Part shown: positions 1 to 6,285 of the stretch, piece after piece
How the letters are laid out: every line of letters begins with the position of its first letter
Position numbering within the stretch: position 1 is the first letter of the stretch
Source of the DNA: Pseudomonadota bacterium
GTDB lineage: Bacteria > Pseudomonadota > Alphaproteobacteria > Rhizobiales > Hyphomicrobiaceae
Length of the DNA stretch: 6,285 bases
Reading direction: 5' to 3'
Assembly: GCA_021813195.1 (NCBI GenBank)
Contig: JAKALI010000255.1
Coordinates: 1-6,285, forward strand
Program-made: the position numbers and the translations under genes
Notes under the pieces: generated by a model
Seen by the model: only the letters and a program-made list of their open reading frames with translations
Databases searched by the model: none
What the model was told of the DNA's origin: nothing

Positions 1-156
1 CGCGCCGAAGGCGTGGGCCGATCGCATCAGATTGCCGAGATTGAGCGCCTTCGACATCCGCTCCGCGCCGATGGCGAAATAGCCGCGTGGACGGGGCGGA
101 CAGGCCGGTCGCGTTCGAGCAAGTGACGCAGAGCTATCGGCTGGTCTTTCTGACAT
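1..156 (-). CDS. TrmH/SpoU-family RNA methyltransferase, N-terminal fragment (runs off left edge)
   Basis: The minus strand is open from an ATG at 154-156 to the window edge, giving 52 residues with no stop. Residues 25-52 read GYFAIGAERMSK, then ALNLGNLMRSAHAFGA. The N-x-G-x-x-x-R-x-A-x-x-FG pattern is the first conserved motif of SPOUT (SpoU/TrmH) methyltransferases, which transfer a methyl group from S-adenosylmethionine to rRNA or tRNA, usually to a ribose 2'-O; the Asn and Arg belong to the active-site region. The knotted SAM-binding C-terminus lies outside the window, so target RNA and subfamily cannot be assigned. The first 24 residues are Ser-, Pro- and Arg-rich and not obviously conserved. 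No good Shine-Dalgarno precedes the ATG, and the frame stays open upstream with an in-frame GTG at 208-210, so the start is uncertain. The gene is divergent from the quinone oxidoreductase. Family call fairly sure, start less so. Confidence 0.8.
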   Translation of the reverse strand, partial: MSERPADSSASLARTRPACPPRPRGYFAIGAERMSKALNLGNLMRSAHAFGA

Positions 157-235
157 CGCAGGTGATACCGTCCGTATTCGGGGCTTGTCATCAGAGTGGA
201 AAGTCGCCACGAGGAACAGGTTTTGCTGGCAGGAC

Positions 236-256
236 GGTGTAACGCCCACCAACACC
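236..256. promoter_or_regulatory. Possible regulator-binding dyad in the divergent methyltransferase/oxidoreductase spacer
   Basis: GGTGT (236-240) and ACACC (252-256) are perfect inverted arms separated by 11 nt, so the site also fits the loose T-N11-A pattern of LysR-type regulators. It sits 34 nt before the oxidoreductase start. No regulator gene is visible in the window, and five-base arms arise by chance fairly often, so this is only a candidate. Confidence 0.2.
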
Positions 257-277
257 TCGAGGCCAGCGCCACAGGAT

Positions 278-283
278 GAGGAG
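278..283 (+). promoter_or_regulatory. Ribosome binding site deciding the start of the quinone oxidoreductase
   Basis: GAGGAG lies 7 nt upstream of the ATG at 291. It overlaps an earlier in-frame ATG at 276, which would add five residues (MRRFH) and has no comparable site of its own. This makes 291 the better start. Confidence 0.75.
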
Positions 284-290
284 ATTTCAC

Positions 291-1277
291 ATGCGGGCGG
301 TGCTGTGCAAGCGCCTCGATGGGCCGGACGGCCTCGTCATTGAAGAAATCAGAGCGCCGGAACCGGGTCCAGGTGAAGTCAAAATCGCGGTGCGCGCGGC
401 AGCCTTGAATTTTTTCGACACGCTCATCACGCGGGGCCGCTACCAGTCGAAGCCGGATCTGCCGTTCTCGCCGGGAGGCGAAGTCGCTGGAGTTGTCGCG
501 CAGCTTGGATCGGGCGTCACGGGCGTGCGCGAGGGCGAACGTGTCGCAGCCTATGTCGGCTGGGGCGGCGTGCGCGAGCAGGTGGTCGTGGACGCGCACG
601 CGGTCATTCCAATTCCAGACGGCGTATCCGATGAGGCCGCCGCCGGCGTCTCCATCACCTACGGCACCGCCATCCATGGGTTGCGCGACCGCGCGAGCAT
701 GGAGCCCGGCGAGACAGTCGCCGTGCTGGGTGCTGCCGGCGGGGCAGGGCAGGCCGCAATCGAGATCGGTAAAATGCTCGGGGCGCGGGTGATCGCCGTG
801 GCCTCCACTGAGGACAAACTTGCCATTTGTCGACAGTTTGGAGCCGATGCAACCATCCTTTATCCAGGGTCCGATTTAAAGACAGCTTTGCGCACGTCCG
901 CCGGCGAGACTGGCCTCGATATCGTGTACGACTGCGTGGGCGGGGAGGCCGCTGAGCCCGCATTGCGCGCGCTGGCCTGGAATGGGCGCTATCTCGTCGT
1001 TGGATTTGCTTCTGGAGACATTCCCAAGTTCCCGCTCAATTTGTTGCTGGTCAAAGGCGTCTCGGCGATCGGCGTGTTCTGGGGCGAATCGGTGAAGCGC
1101 GATCCCGCCGGCCATCGCCGCAATATGATGGACGTTCTGAACGCTGTGGCAGACGGGCGGCTCAATCCCCGCATCCACGCGCTCGTCGATCTGGCAGACA
1201 CCGCCGAGGCAATCCGCATGCTAGAGAGACGCGAAGCAACCGGCAAGATTATCGTGCGGGTCGCATCTGCGTCCTGA
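291..1277 (+). CDS. NADPH:quinone oxidoreductase, zinc-free MDR family (QOR-like)
   Basis: A 328-residue soluble enzyme of the medium-chain dehydrogenase/reductase superfamily, predicted to use NADPH to reduce quinones or enone-type electrophiles in the cytoplasm. The N-terminal GroES-like catalytic domain spans about residues 1-125: the start MRAVLCKRLDGPDGL, the segment PGPGEVKIAVRAAALNFFD and then PGGEVAGVV are typical of QOR/CryZ proteins. The Rossmann domain follows, with the glycine-rich dinucleotide-binding stretch LGAAGGAG at 146-153 (the QOR-type A-A-x-G-G-x-G), and later DIVYDCVGG at 210-218. The cysteine/histidine pattern that binds zinc in alcohol dehydrogenases is absent. Length is normal for the family. 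The start at 291 is favoured by GAGGAG 7 nt upstream. It stands alone between a divergent methyltransferase and a same-strand gene about 180 bp away. The true substrate is unknown; annotation as a generic zinc-binding alcohol dehydrogenase would be misleading. Confidence 0.92.
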   Translation: MRAVLCKRLDGPDGLVIEEIRAPEPGPGEVKIAVRAAALNFFDTLITRGRYQSKPDLPFSPGGEVAGVVAQLGSGVTGVREGERVAAYVGWGGVREQVVVDAHAVIPIPDGVSDEAAAGVSITYGTAIHGLRDRASMEPGETVAVLGAAGGAGQAAIEIGKMLGARVIAVASTEDKLAICRQFGADATILYPGSDLKTALRTSAGETGLDIVYDCVGGEAAEPALRALAWNGRYLVVGFASGDIPKFPLNLLLVKGVSAIGVFWGESVKRDPAGHRRNMMDVLNAVADGRLNPRIHALVDLADTAEAIRMLERREATGKIIVRVASAS

Positions 1278-1455
1278 TGTGCGGTTTTGAAACAATTCGT
1301 CACCGTCCACACACCAAAAAAAGGCGCCGTTGCGCAGCTTTCTCTTGCGCCGTTCAGCGATTTTTTGCCGCCGGCACGCCATCCTCGCGCAGTTTTCCTC
1401 GGCGCTGAAGTTTGGTGGGTGCCAAGTAGATTGCGTGCAGGCGTGGGGCGGTGTT

Positions 1456-2598
1456 GTGCGTATCGAATTCTGGCGCGGGCGGAGCGGATGGCTGGTCGCG
1501 GTGCTGGCGGGCGTGAGCGTTGTATCGAGTTCGGCAGCTGAAGCGCAGTCGCTGTTCGAGATGCTGTTTGGCGGGGGCGGCAAGCCGAAAGCGTCGCCAT
1601 CTCCAACCCCCGCGATCACCAGACCGAATCTTGCGCCTAAAAACTTTCGCGACTGGTCGCGCGAGAACCAATCGACATCGCGCCCTGATCCGGACGAATC
1701 GTTCGCTGAGCGCGCTCGTGGTCCCGCCGGGTCTTATCGGACTGTGTGTGTGCGTACCTGTGACGGCTATTATTGGCCGGTGAGCCACGCTGTTTCACGT
1801 GAGCGGTTTTCTGCCGATGCCAAGCGGTGCCAATCGAGCTGTGCCGGCGAAGCGCGTCTGTTTTACCAGCATCGCGGCAGTTCGGACCCGCGCGAACTCG
1901 TCGATCTGGAGGGCAAGTCCTACACCAAGCTCAAGAATGCCTTCCTCTACCGCACGACCCTCATCAACGGTTGCGGCTGCCGTCCAGCCCCATGGTCGGC
2001 GGCGGAAAGCTATCGTCATCATCGCTATGCGGCGGCCGAAGCGGTCAAACGCGTCGATATGATTGCCCGCCTCATCGAGAACGACGGTGAGTTGCCCGCG
2101 GATGCCGTCACCATCGTCGTTGCCCCTCCGCAAACCGATTCGGCTCAGCTCGCGATGTGGGAGGATGCCGATTCTCCACAGCCGGAGGCGGAACGCTCCA
2201 CAGCCAGCCACGATCCTGGCGCACCGATTGTGACGCTCCACGGAGACCCGCCGGCCTCGACTGTGACCGGCTATATCCATCTGCACGTTTTGCCCGGTCT
2301 TGAAATCGCTACGGCGGATGATGACCATGTGGAGCGGATGGCGCAAGCCGCAGATGGCGGACAGGTATCGGCCATGAAAAATCCGCCGCGAGCAAAGTTC
2401 CGCCGAGGATCTCGCGCCTCGGTGCAGCAAGGGACAAATTCGCGGATTGAAACACTCAGGACGGCCACGGTTCCCACAACAACGGGCCGTGTCAGGCCCA
2501 AGCGCTCCGCGGCAAAACACATTGTGGCTCAGGCATCGTCGCCTCCGGATGCACCAACCTTCATTTGGCCGGGGGATACACCAAAGCGCGTACGCTGA
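1456..2598 (+). CDS. Secreted DUF2865 domain protein of unknown function
   Basis: From a GTG at 1456 this encodes 380 residues. The N-terminus (MRIEFWRGRSGW, then a hydrophobic run LVAVLAGVSVV and small residues ending in AEA before QS) looks like a Sec signal peptide cleaved near residue 30, so the protein is probably periplasmic or outer-envelope. Residues about 95-180 match my memory of the DUF2865 family: RTVCVRTCDGYYWPVS, a second pair in KRCQSSC, and NGCGCRP. That gives six cysteines (98, 102, 125, 129, 173, 175) that could form disulfides after export. Residues from about 225 on are low-complexity, rich in Pro, Ala, Thr and basic residues, and likely disordered. The frame is open back to a TTG at 1330 and a GTG at 1435; I prefer 1456 because it puts the signal peptide at the N-terminus, with a G-rich stretch (1443-1451) just upstream as a weak ribosome site. 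Convergent with thpR. No activity is known to me. Confidence 0.82.
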   Translation: MRIEFWRGRSGWLVAVLAGVSVVSSSAAEAQSLFEMLFGGGGKPKASPSPTPAITRPNLAPKNFRDWSRENQSTSRPDPDESFAERARGPAGSYRTVCVRTCDGYYWPVSHAVSRERFSADAKRCQSSCAGEARLFYQHRGSSDPRELVDLEGKSYTKLKNAFLYRTTLINGCGCRPAPWSAAESYRHHRYAAAEAVKRVDMIARLIENDGELPADAVTIVVAPPQTDSAQLAMWEDADSPQPEAERSTASHDPGAPIVTLHGDPPASTVTGYIHLHVLPGLEIATADDDHVERMAQAADGGQVSAMKNPPRAKFRRGSRASVQQGTNSRIETLRTATVPTTTGRVRPKRSAAKHIVAQASSPPDAPTFIWPGDTPKRVR

Positions 2599-2619
2599 CC
2601 CCTCAGTCTTCGCGTGCCA

Positions 2620-3183
2620 TCAAACCCAATCCAATCCCACGGGCGGCGCACCGCGTAACGGGAAGACCTCTTCAACGGCATAGGGTCCTCCGCCTGTGCC
2701 GGGTTTTGACGAAAATAAAACGAACCGCTCGATCGGGAAGGCGCGAGTTTGGAATTTCGCCTTGTGCTCCAGAAAACGCGCGAGCACCTCCGGTCGCGGA
2801 TAGCGCAAGCGTGCCAGAGTCACGTGGGCCTTGAAAGTGCGCGCATCCCGCGGCAGGCCTGCCAAGCGAGCCGCACGATCATGGGCACGGGCGAGGTCGT
2901 CGAGCTGGGGTGATGGTTCCAAGCCGGCCCATAAGGTGTGTGGTTCCTGATGACCGAACACGCCAAGGCCTTTCATGCGGATTGAAAAAACATCCTGGTC
3001 GATGTGCGCGAGCGCGTCGGCAAACTCGTGGGCTTGTGATGGTGAAATGTCACCGACAAACCGCAGTGTGACGTGATAGTTCTCCGGTGCGATCCAATGC
3101 GTCCCGGGCATCGGCTGACGCAGCAGTTCGAGTTCGCGGCGGATGTCGGCCGGCACGTCAATGCCCGTGAATAGACGCGGCAT
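2620..3183 (-). CDS. thpR: RNA 2',3'-cyclic phosphodiesterase (LigT/2'-5' RNA ligase family)
   Basis: A 187-residue cytoplasmic protein of the 2H phosphoesterase superfamily. The two diagnostic H-x-T-x motifs are intact: HVTL at 37-40 (in ENYHVTLRFVGD) and HVTL at 120-123 (in FKAHVTLARLRYP). These supply the catalytic histidines and threonines of the bilobal active site. The N-terminus PRLFTGIDVP and the segment GVFGHQEPHTLWAGLEP are also characteristic. Known family members hydrolyse RNA 2',3'-cyclic phosphates to 2'-phosphates and can reversibly form 2'-5' linkages between tRNA half-molecules in vitro; the cellular role is poorly defined. Length is normal. The ATG is preceded by GGGAG (complement of 3191-3195) 7 nt away. 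It lies 24 bp downstream of the SGNH hydrolase on the same strand, so co-transcription is likely. Its stop codon is 21 bp from that of the convergent DUF2865 gene. Confidence 0.94.
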   Translation of the reverse strand: MPRLFTGIDVPADIRRELELLRQPMPGTHWIAPENYHVTLRFVGDISPSQAHEFADALAHIDQDVFSIRMKGLGVFGHQEPHTLWAGLEPSPQLDDLARAHDRAARLAGLPRDARTFKAHVTLARLRYPRPEVLARFLEHKAKFQTRAFPIERFVLFSSKPGTGGGPYAVEEVFPLRGAPPVGLDWV

Positions 3184-3207
3184 GGCGAAGCTCCCGCTGT
3201 ATGAGAC

Positions 3208-3939
3208 CTAGGACTTCGATTGCAGTTTCGCGCGGCGTGCGGTCACACGCGCGATCAATTCTTCGACGACAGGTAGGATCCGCTCGACGATTCTTGCGAC
3301 ACCTTTCGCGTTTGGGTGCAGGCCGTCGTCGAGATTGAGCGCGGGATCGAGTGCGACGCCATCGAGAAAGAAGGGATAGAGCAGCGTGTCATGCCGTGTT
3401 GCAAGCTCGCGAAATATCGAATCGAAGGCTTGCCGATAGTCCTCACCCCAATTCTTCGGAGCCTGCATGCCAGCGATCAAAACCTCAATGCCGCGCGCTT
3501 TCAGGCGCGTCACGATCGCGTCAAGATTGTCGCGGGCTTCTTCCGGCGGCATGCCACGCAGCGCATCATTGGCGCCAAGCTCCAGGATCACGGCCTCGGT
3601 GCCGTCGGGTACCGACCAATCTAGTCGTTGCAGACCCCCGGCCGTCGTATCGCCGGAAACGCCGGCATTGATGATTTCTACGGCGTGCCCCCGCGCCTTC
3701 AAGCCGACAGCAAGCTGATGAGGGAAGGCGTCATCCGGGCTCAACAGATATCCGGCAGTGAGGCTGTCACCGAAGGCCACAATGCGAACGGGTTCCACGT
3801 CGCCAGCTTGCGCGGGCTTGGCCATGATCGAGCCTGGTGCGAGACCAAGGGCAAGCGCCACGGCGAGATTGACGAAGGCTGGCAGGACCACCACTTTCCA
3901 CATCGTCAGCGGGGGCAGCCGTTGTGTCATCGCGAACAT
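3208..3939 (-). CDS. tesA: Periplasmic TesA-like SGNH/GDSL hydrolase (arylesterase / lysophospholipase L1 type)
   Basis: Encodes 243 residues from the ATG at 3939. A signal peptide is visible: a hydrophobic core (VVVLPAFVNLAVALALGLA) followed by AKPAQA before GD, with likely cleavage near residue 45. The mature part carries all four SGNH blocks: GDSLTAGY (Ser59 nucleophile), NAGVSGDT (Gly96), GANDALRG (Asn124) and DGLHPN (Asp205, His208). This is the TesA/arylesterase branch, which hydrolyses thioesters, lysophospholipids and aryl esters in the periplasm. The frame extends eight codons further to a TTG at 3963, but that has no ribosome site; the ATG at 3939 has GGGGG 7 nt upstream, and the ATG at 3930 is poorer. 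The gene faces the ABC ATPase divergently across a 108-bp spacer, the same association as tesA with ybbA-ybbP in enterobacteria. It is probably the first gene of a two-gene unit with thpR. Natural substrate unknown. Confidence 0.92.
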   Translation of the reverse strand: MFAMTQRLPPLTMWKVVVLPAFVNLAVALALGLAPGSIMAKPAQAGDVEPVRIVAFGDSLTAGYLLSPDDAFPHQLAVGLKARGHAVEIINAGVSGDTTAGGLQRLDWSVPDGTEAVILELGANDALRGMPPEEARDNLDAIVTRLKARGIEVLIAGMQAPKNWGEDYRQAFDSIFRELATRHDTLLYPFFLDGVALDPALNLDDGLHPNAKGVARIVERILPVVEELIARVTARRAKLQSKS

Positions 3940-4047
3940 GTTTCTGCCCCCGGCCTCATCCAAGTGATGGGGCTGACGTAATGGTCGAGCAAGACCAAAG
4001 CAAGGCGCGCTGCCCGAGCCTGCCTGTTCCAGCGAGGATGATCCAGC
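3940..4047. promoter_or_regulatory. Divergent intergenic region between the hydrolase and ABC transporter genes
   Basis: This 108-bp spacer must hold the promoters of the minus-strand tesA-thpR unit and probably of the plus-strand ybbA-ybbP unit, since both first genes start at its edges. I could not pick convincing -35/-10 pairs by eye, nor a clear operator dyad. The only sites I can support are GAGGA at 4034-4038, 9 nt before the GTG start at 4048, and the G-run opposite 3947-3951 before the hydrolase ATG. Confidence 0.45.
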
Positions 4048-4740
4048 GTGGCTGATGCAATTGTTTCCCTGAAGGATGTCGGTCTGACCCTCGAGAGCCG
4101 CGCGGGTCCCGTTGAAATCTTAGCGGGCGTAACGCTGGAGATCCGGCGCGGCCAGTCGGTCGCAATCGTTGGGCCGTCAGGTTCGGGCAAGACATCGCTA
4201 CTCATGGTGTTGGCCGGCCTGGAGCGGCCAACGCGCGGGAGCGTCGAGGTCGTGGGTCGCAACTTCGGTTCCCTTGGCGAGGACGAACTGGCACGGGTGC
4301 GAGGCGCCCATATCGGCATCGTGTTTCAATCCTTCCATCTCGTGCCGACCATGACGGCACTTGAGAACGTGGCTTTGCCACTCGAATTCGCCGGCCGCAC
4401 GGGAGCTGAGATCATTGCCCGCGCGCGATTAGAGGAGGTCGGCCTCACGCATCGGTTGGATCATTATCCAGCCCAGCTTTCAGGCGGCGAGCAGCAGCGC
4501 GTCGCGCTGGCGCGTGCACTCAGCATTGAGCCGGACCTCGTGCTCGCCGATGAGCCGACCGGAAATCTCGACGGCAAGACGGGACGAAGTGTCGCCAGCT
4601 TGCTCTTCCGGTTGCAGCGGGAACGATCGGGCACACTCGTGCTCGTCACGCACGATGAGCGGCTCGCAGCCGAGTGCGACCGTATCGTGCGCATGTCTGA
4701 TGGTCGAATCGTCGAGGATCGCGGGGCGAAGGCGGCATGA
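4048..4740 (+). CDS. ybbA: ABC transporter ATP-binding protein, YbbA/LolD/MacB type
   Basis: A complete 230-residue nucleotide-binding subunit that would power the membrane partner encoded next. Motifs in order: Walker A GPSGSGKTS at 42-50, Q-loop Gln94 in IVFQSFHLVPTMTALENV, signature LSGGEQQ at 144-150, Walker B LVLADEPTGNLD at 164-175 with catalytic Glu169, and H-loop His202 in LVTHDERLA. The FQSFHLVPTMTALENV and DEPTGNLD wording places it in the MacB/LolD/FtsE/YbbA group, which pairs with FtsX-type permeases and works on periplasmic or membrane-embedded substrates rather than importing solutes. YbbA is preferred over LolD because of the partner permease and the divergent tesA gene. The start is GTG with GAGGA 9 nt upstream; no better in-frame ATG is near. 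The 3' end overlaps the permease start by 4 bp (ATGA at 4737-4740), indicating translational coupling. Confidence 0.93.
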   Translation: MADAIVSLKDVGLTLESRAGPVEILAGVTLEIRRGQSVAIVGPSGSGKTSLLMVLAGLERPTRGSVEVVGRNFGSLGEDELARVRGAHIGIVFQSFHLVPTMTALENVALPLEFAGRTGAEIIARARLEEVGLTHRLDHYPAQLSGGEQQRVALARALSIEPDLVLADEPTGNLDGKTGRSVASLLFRLQRERSGTLVLVTHDERLAAECDRIVRMSDGRIVEDRGAKAA

Positions 4741-6285
4741 CGATCGCGCATCGGGATTCCAGACTTTCACGCCCGACTACGGCGCCCGCTCTTCCGCTGG
4801 CGCTGCGTCTGGCTTGGCGCGAGATGCGCGCGGGTCTCTCGGGATTTCATATTTTCATCGCCTGTGTTGCGCTCGGCGTGATGGTGATCAGTGGCGTTGG
4901 GGCGCTGTCGGAGGCGCTGCGCAGCGGGTTCGAGCGTCAGGGCGCGACAATTCTGGGCGGCGATATGGCGTTCGTGCGCGCCCATCAACGTGCAAGCGAC
5001 ATCGAGCGCTCGTGGCTTCAGGCGCAAGGGCGCGTGAGCGAGACGGCAACCATGCGAGCGATGGCGCGGCCGCTCACTGGCGAGGATCAGTCCCTGATCG
5101 AACTCAAAGGCGTCGATCAGGCCTATCCGCTCATCGGAAGCGTAAAGTTGTTTGGTGACGTAGCGCTGGATCAGGCGCTTGCGGGTGGTGCCATCGTCCA
5201 TCCTATGCTCATGGAGCGGCTCGCGTTGAAGGTTGGCGACCGCATACGCATCGGTACCTCAGATATCCCGATCTCAGCTGTTTTGGAGAGCGAACCCGAT
5301 GGGCTGGCTGACCGCGTGTCGTACGGGCCGCGCGTCTTGCTGTCGCTTAAGAACTTAGAGAAGACCGGACTCGTGCAGCCGGGCTCCCTCATCCGCTGGC
5401 GGTACGCGTTACGGCTGGATCGACCCGAAGGCACAGGCCCTCAGGCCTTCGCGGACGTGCGGCAGTCTCTGGCCGAAGCCATGCCACAGTCGGGATTCAG
5501 CGTCAGTGACCGGCGCGATCCGGCGCCGCAGGTTACACGCACCCTCGAGCGTCTGCGCCAGTTCTTGACGCTGCTCGGCCTGGCAGCTTTGGTGACGGGC
5601 GGTGTTGGCATCGCCAATGCGGTTGCGACCTTTGTCGATCGGCGGCGCAAGGTGATCGCGACCTTGAAGAGCCTCGGTGCCTCAGGCCGGACCGTGTTCC
5701 AGGTGTTTGTGACCCAGGTAATGGTCATGGCCCTGATCGGCGTCGCCGTCGGCCTGGCCCTAGGTTTCGTCCTGCCACCGGTGCTCGCAGGGCTGTTCGC
5801 CGGGCAGCTGCCAATCGCGCCGGAGTTCGGAATTTCGGGGGCTGGCGTACTGCTCGGCCTAGCGTACGGCGTGCTGGTTGCCCTACTGTTTGCACTCTGG
5901 CCGTTGGGACATGCGGAGCAGGTCAGCGCCGCGGTGCTGTTTCGGGACGAGGTTGCGCCCAATGCGACGTGGCCGCGAGCAAGCATCCTCGTTCTAATTA
6001 TCAGTGTTGGAATCGCGCTCTGCGCGCTCGCCGTCTGGTCGTCGGACTCCACCCGTGTGGCGTTGTCCTTCATCGGCGCGCTGATTGGAGTATTTGTGTT
6101 CTTTGCTGCGCTGGGCGAGGGGATCACCCGGCTGGCCCGCCGAATACGCCGTCCCCGCCGTCCCGAGCTCGCCCTGGCCATCGCCAACCTCGGCGCACCG
6201 GGTGGGCTGACGCGATCGGTTGTCTTGTCGCTCGGCTCGGGGCTCTCGCTGTTGGTCGCGGTGGCGATAACGGATGCATCACTGG
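4737..6285 (+). CDS. ybbP: ABC transporter permease, FtsX/MacB type, YbbP-like (3' end beyond window)
   Basis: The frame from the ATG at 4737 is open without a stop to the right edge, giving 516 residues of a protein whose family is usually about 800-850 long, so roughly the last third is missing. Residues 21-35 hold LALRLAWREMRAG, followed by a first membrane segment (about 37-57, FIACVALGVMVISGVGAL), a periplasmic MacB-like domain (about 58-275), then three membrane segments at about 276-298, 324-350 and 367-391 forming an FtsX domain. Between the first two of these lies DRRRKVIATLKSLGAS (301-316), the cytoplasmic coupling-helix region typical of these permeases. Two more segments (about 415-434 and 440-460) and the beginning of another (492-511) follow, in line with the ten-helix YbbP layout rather than four-helix MacB. 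It overlaps ybbA by 4 bp; GAAGG at 4728-4732 may serve as its ribosome site. It should form an inner-membrane complex with the ATPase, possibly working with the periplasmic TesA-like hydrolase. Confidence 0.92.
   Translation, partial: MTIAHRDSRLSRPTTAPALPLALRLAWREMRAGLSGFHIFIACVALGVMVISGVGALSEALRSGFERQGATILGGDMAFVRAHQRASDIERSWLQAQGRVSETATMRAMARPLTGEDQSLIELKGVDQAYPLIGSVKLFGDVALDQALAGGAIVHPMLMERLALKVGDRIRIGTSDIPISAVLESEPDGLADRVSYGPRVLLSLKNLEKTGLVQPGSLIRWRYALRLDRPEGTGPQAFADVRQSLAEAMPQSGFSVSDRRDPAPQVTRTLERLRQFLTLLGLAALVTGGVGIANAVATFVDRRRKVIATLKSLGASGRTVFQVFVTQVMVMALIGVAVGLALGFVLPPVLAGLFAGQLPIAPEFGISGAGVLLGLAYGVLVALLFALWPLGHAEQVSAAVLFRDEVAPNATWPRASILVLIISVGIALCALAVWSSDSTRVALSFIGALIGVFVFFAALGEGITRLARRIRRPRRPELALAIANLGAPGGLTRSVVLSLGSGLSLLVAVAITDASL

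Noticed and set aside
36..48. 13-bp identical string also found at 3330-3342
   Set aside because: Both copies encode Ala-Leu-Asn-Leu on the minus strand inside unrelated proteins; coincidental codon identity, not a repeat element.
27..677. Long open minus-strand frame of 216 codons across the oxidoreductase 5' half
   Set aside because: It lies antisense to a clear MDR enzyme and in a different frame from the methyltransferase; its composition (Arg, His, Ser rich) is that of a shadow frame in high-GC DNA.
1316..1351. A7 tract next to GGCGCC and repeated GCGCCGTT (1324-1331 and 1347-1354), resembling a terminator read on either strand
   Set aside because: The possible stems are only 4-5 bp (GCGC-CGTT-GCGC, or GGCGC/GCGCC with a 19-nt loop). 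On the plus strand no clean T-run follows, and on the minus strand, where the T-run would be correctly placed, there is no gene to terminate.
1795..2520. Minus-strand open frame of 241 codons antisense to the DUF2865 gene
   Set aside because: No family resemblance, and the plus strand has the conserved cysteine motifs and signal peptide; a high-GC shadow.
3940..3963. Upstream TTG start (3963) for the SGNH hydrolase
   Set aside because: No ribosome site precedes it, and it adds eight charged or polar residues before the signal peptide; the ATG at 3939 with a G-run 7 nt upstream is better.
4514..5158. Plus-strand open frame spanning the ybbA-ybbP junction in another frame
   Set aside because: It overlaps the signature, Walker B and H-loop of the ATPase and the permease N-terminus; its own translation has no recognisable domain.
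5441..6187. Minus-strand open frame of 248 codons antisense to the permease
   Set aside because: It is Arg/Ser/Thr/Ala/Pro-rich without recognisable motifs, and the opposite strand carries a convincing FtsX-type permease with membrane segments and conserved coupling region.

Overview
The window looks like a chromosomal housekeeping segment from a high-GC alphaproteobacterium, most likely of the order Hyphomicrobiales (Rhizobiales). The grounds are the base composition and codon use, a DUF2865 protein (a family I know mainly from that order), and an arylesterase-type TesA next to a YbbA/YbbP-type ABC system. I see no mobile element, CRISPR array, tRNA, rRNA or other sign of horizontal transfer.

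Layout. Bases 1-156 (minus strand) hold the N-terminus of a TrmH/SpoU-family RNA methyltransferase that runs off the left edge. A 134-bp divergent spacer follows. A zinc-free MDR-family NADPH:quinone oxidoreductase lies at 291-1277 (plus). After a spacer of about 180 bp comes a secreted, cysteine-containing DUF2865 protein of unknown function at 1456-2598 (plus). It converges, with only 21 bp between stop codons, on a minus-strand pair: thpR (RNA 2',3'-cyclic phosphodiesterase, 2620-3183) and, 24 bp upstream of it, a periplasmic TesA-like SGNH hydrolase (3208-3939). Divergent from that pair, across a 108-bp spacer, is an ABC exporter operon: a YbbA-like ATPase (4048-4740) overlapping by 4 bp a YbbP-like FtsX-type permease. 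The permease frame is open from 4737 to the right edge and is incomplete.

How the genes work together. The best supported functional unit is the TesA/YbbA/YbbP group. The ATPase and permease would form an inner-membrane complex of the MacB/LolCDE/FtsEX type (type VII ABC), with a large periplasmic domain on the permease. The SGNH hydrolase is exported to the same compartment and is encoded head-to-head with them. A joint role in removing or hydrolysing lipid-like or ester molecules at the inner membrane is a reasonable inference, but the substrate cannot be read from the sequence. thpR is probably co-transcribed behind the hydrolase; no biochemical link is evident. The quinone oxidoreductase, methyltransferase and DUF2865 gene look like independent neighbours.

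I did not find a convincing undescribed system. The items most worth a second look are the DUF2865 protein and the linkage of thpR to the tesA-ybbAP locus.
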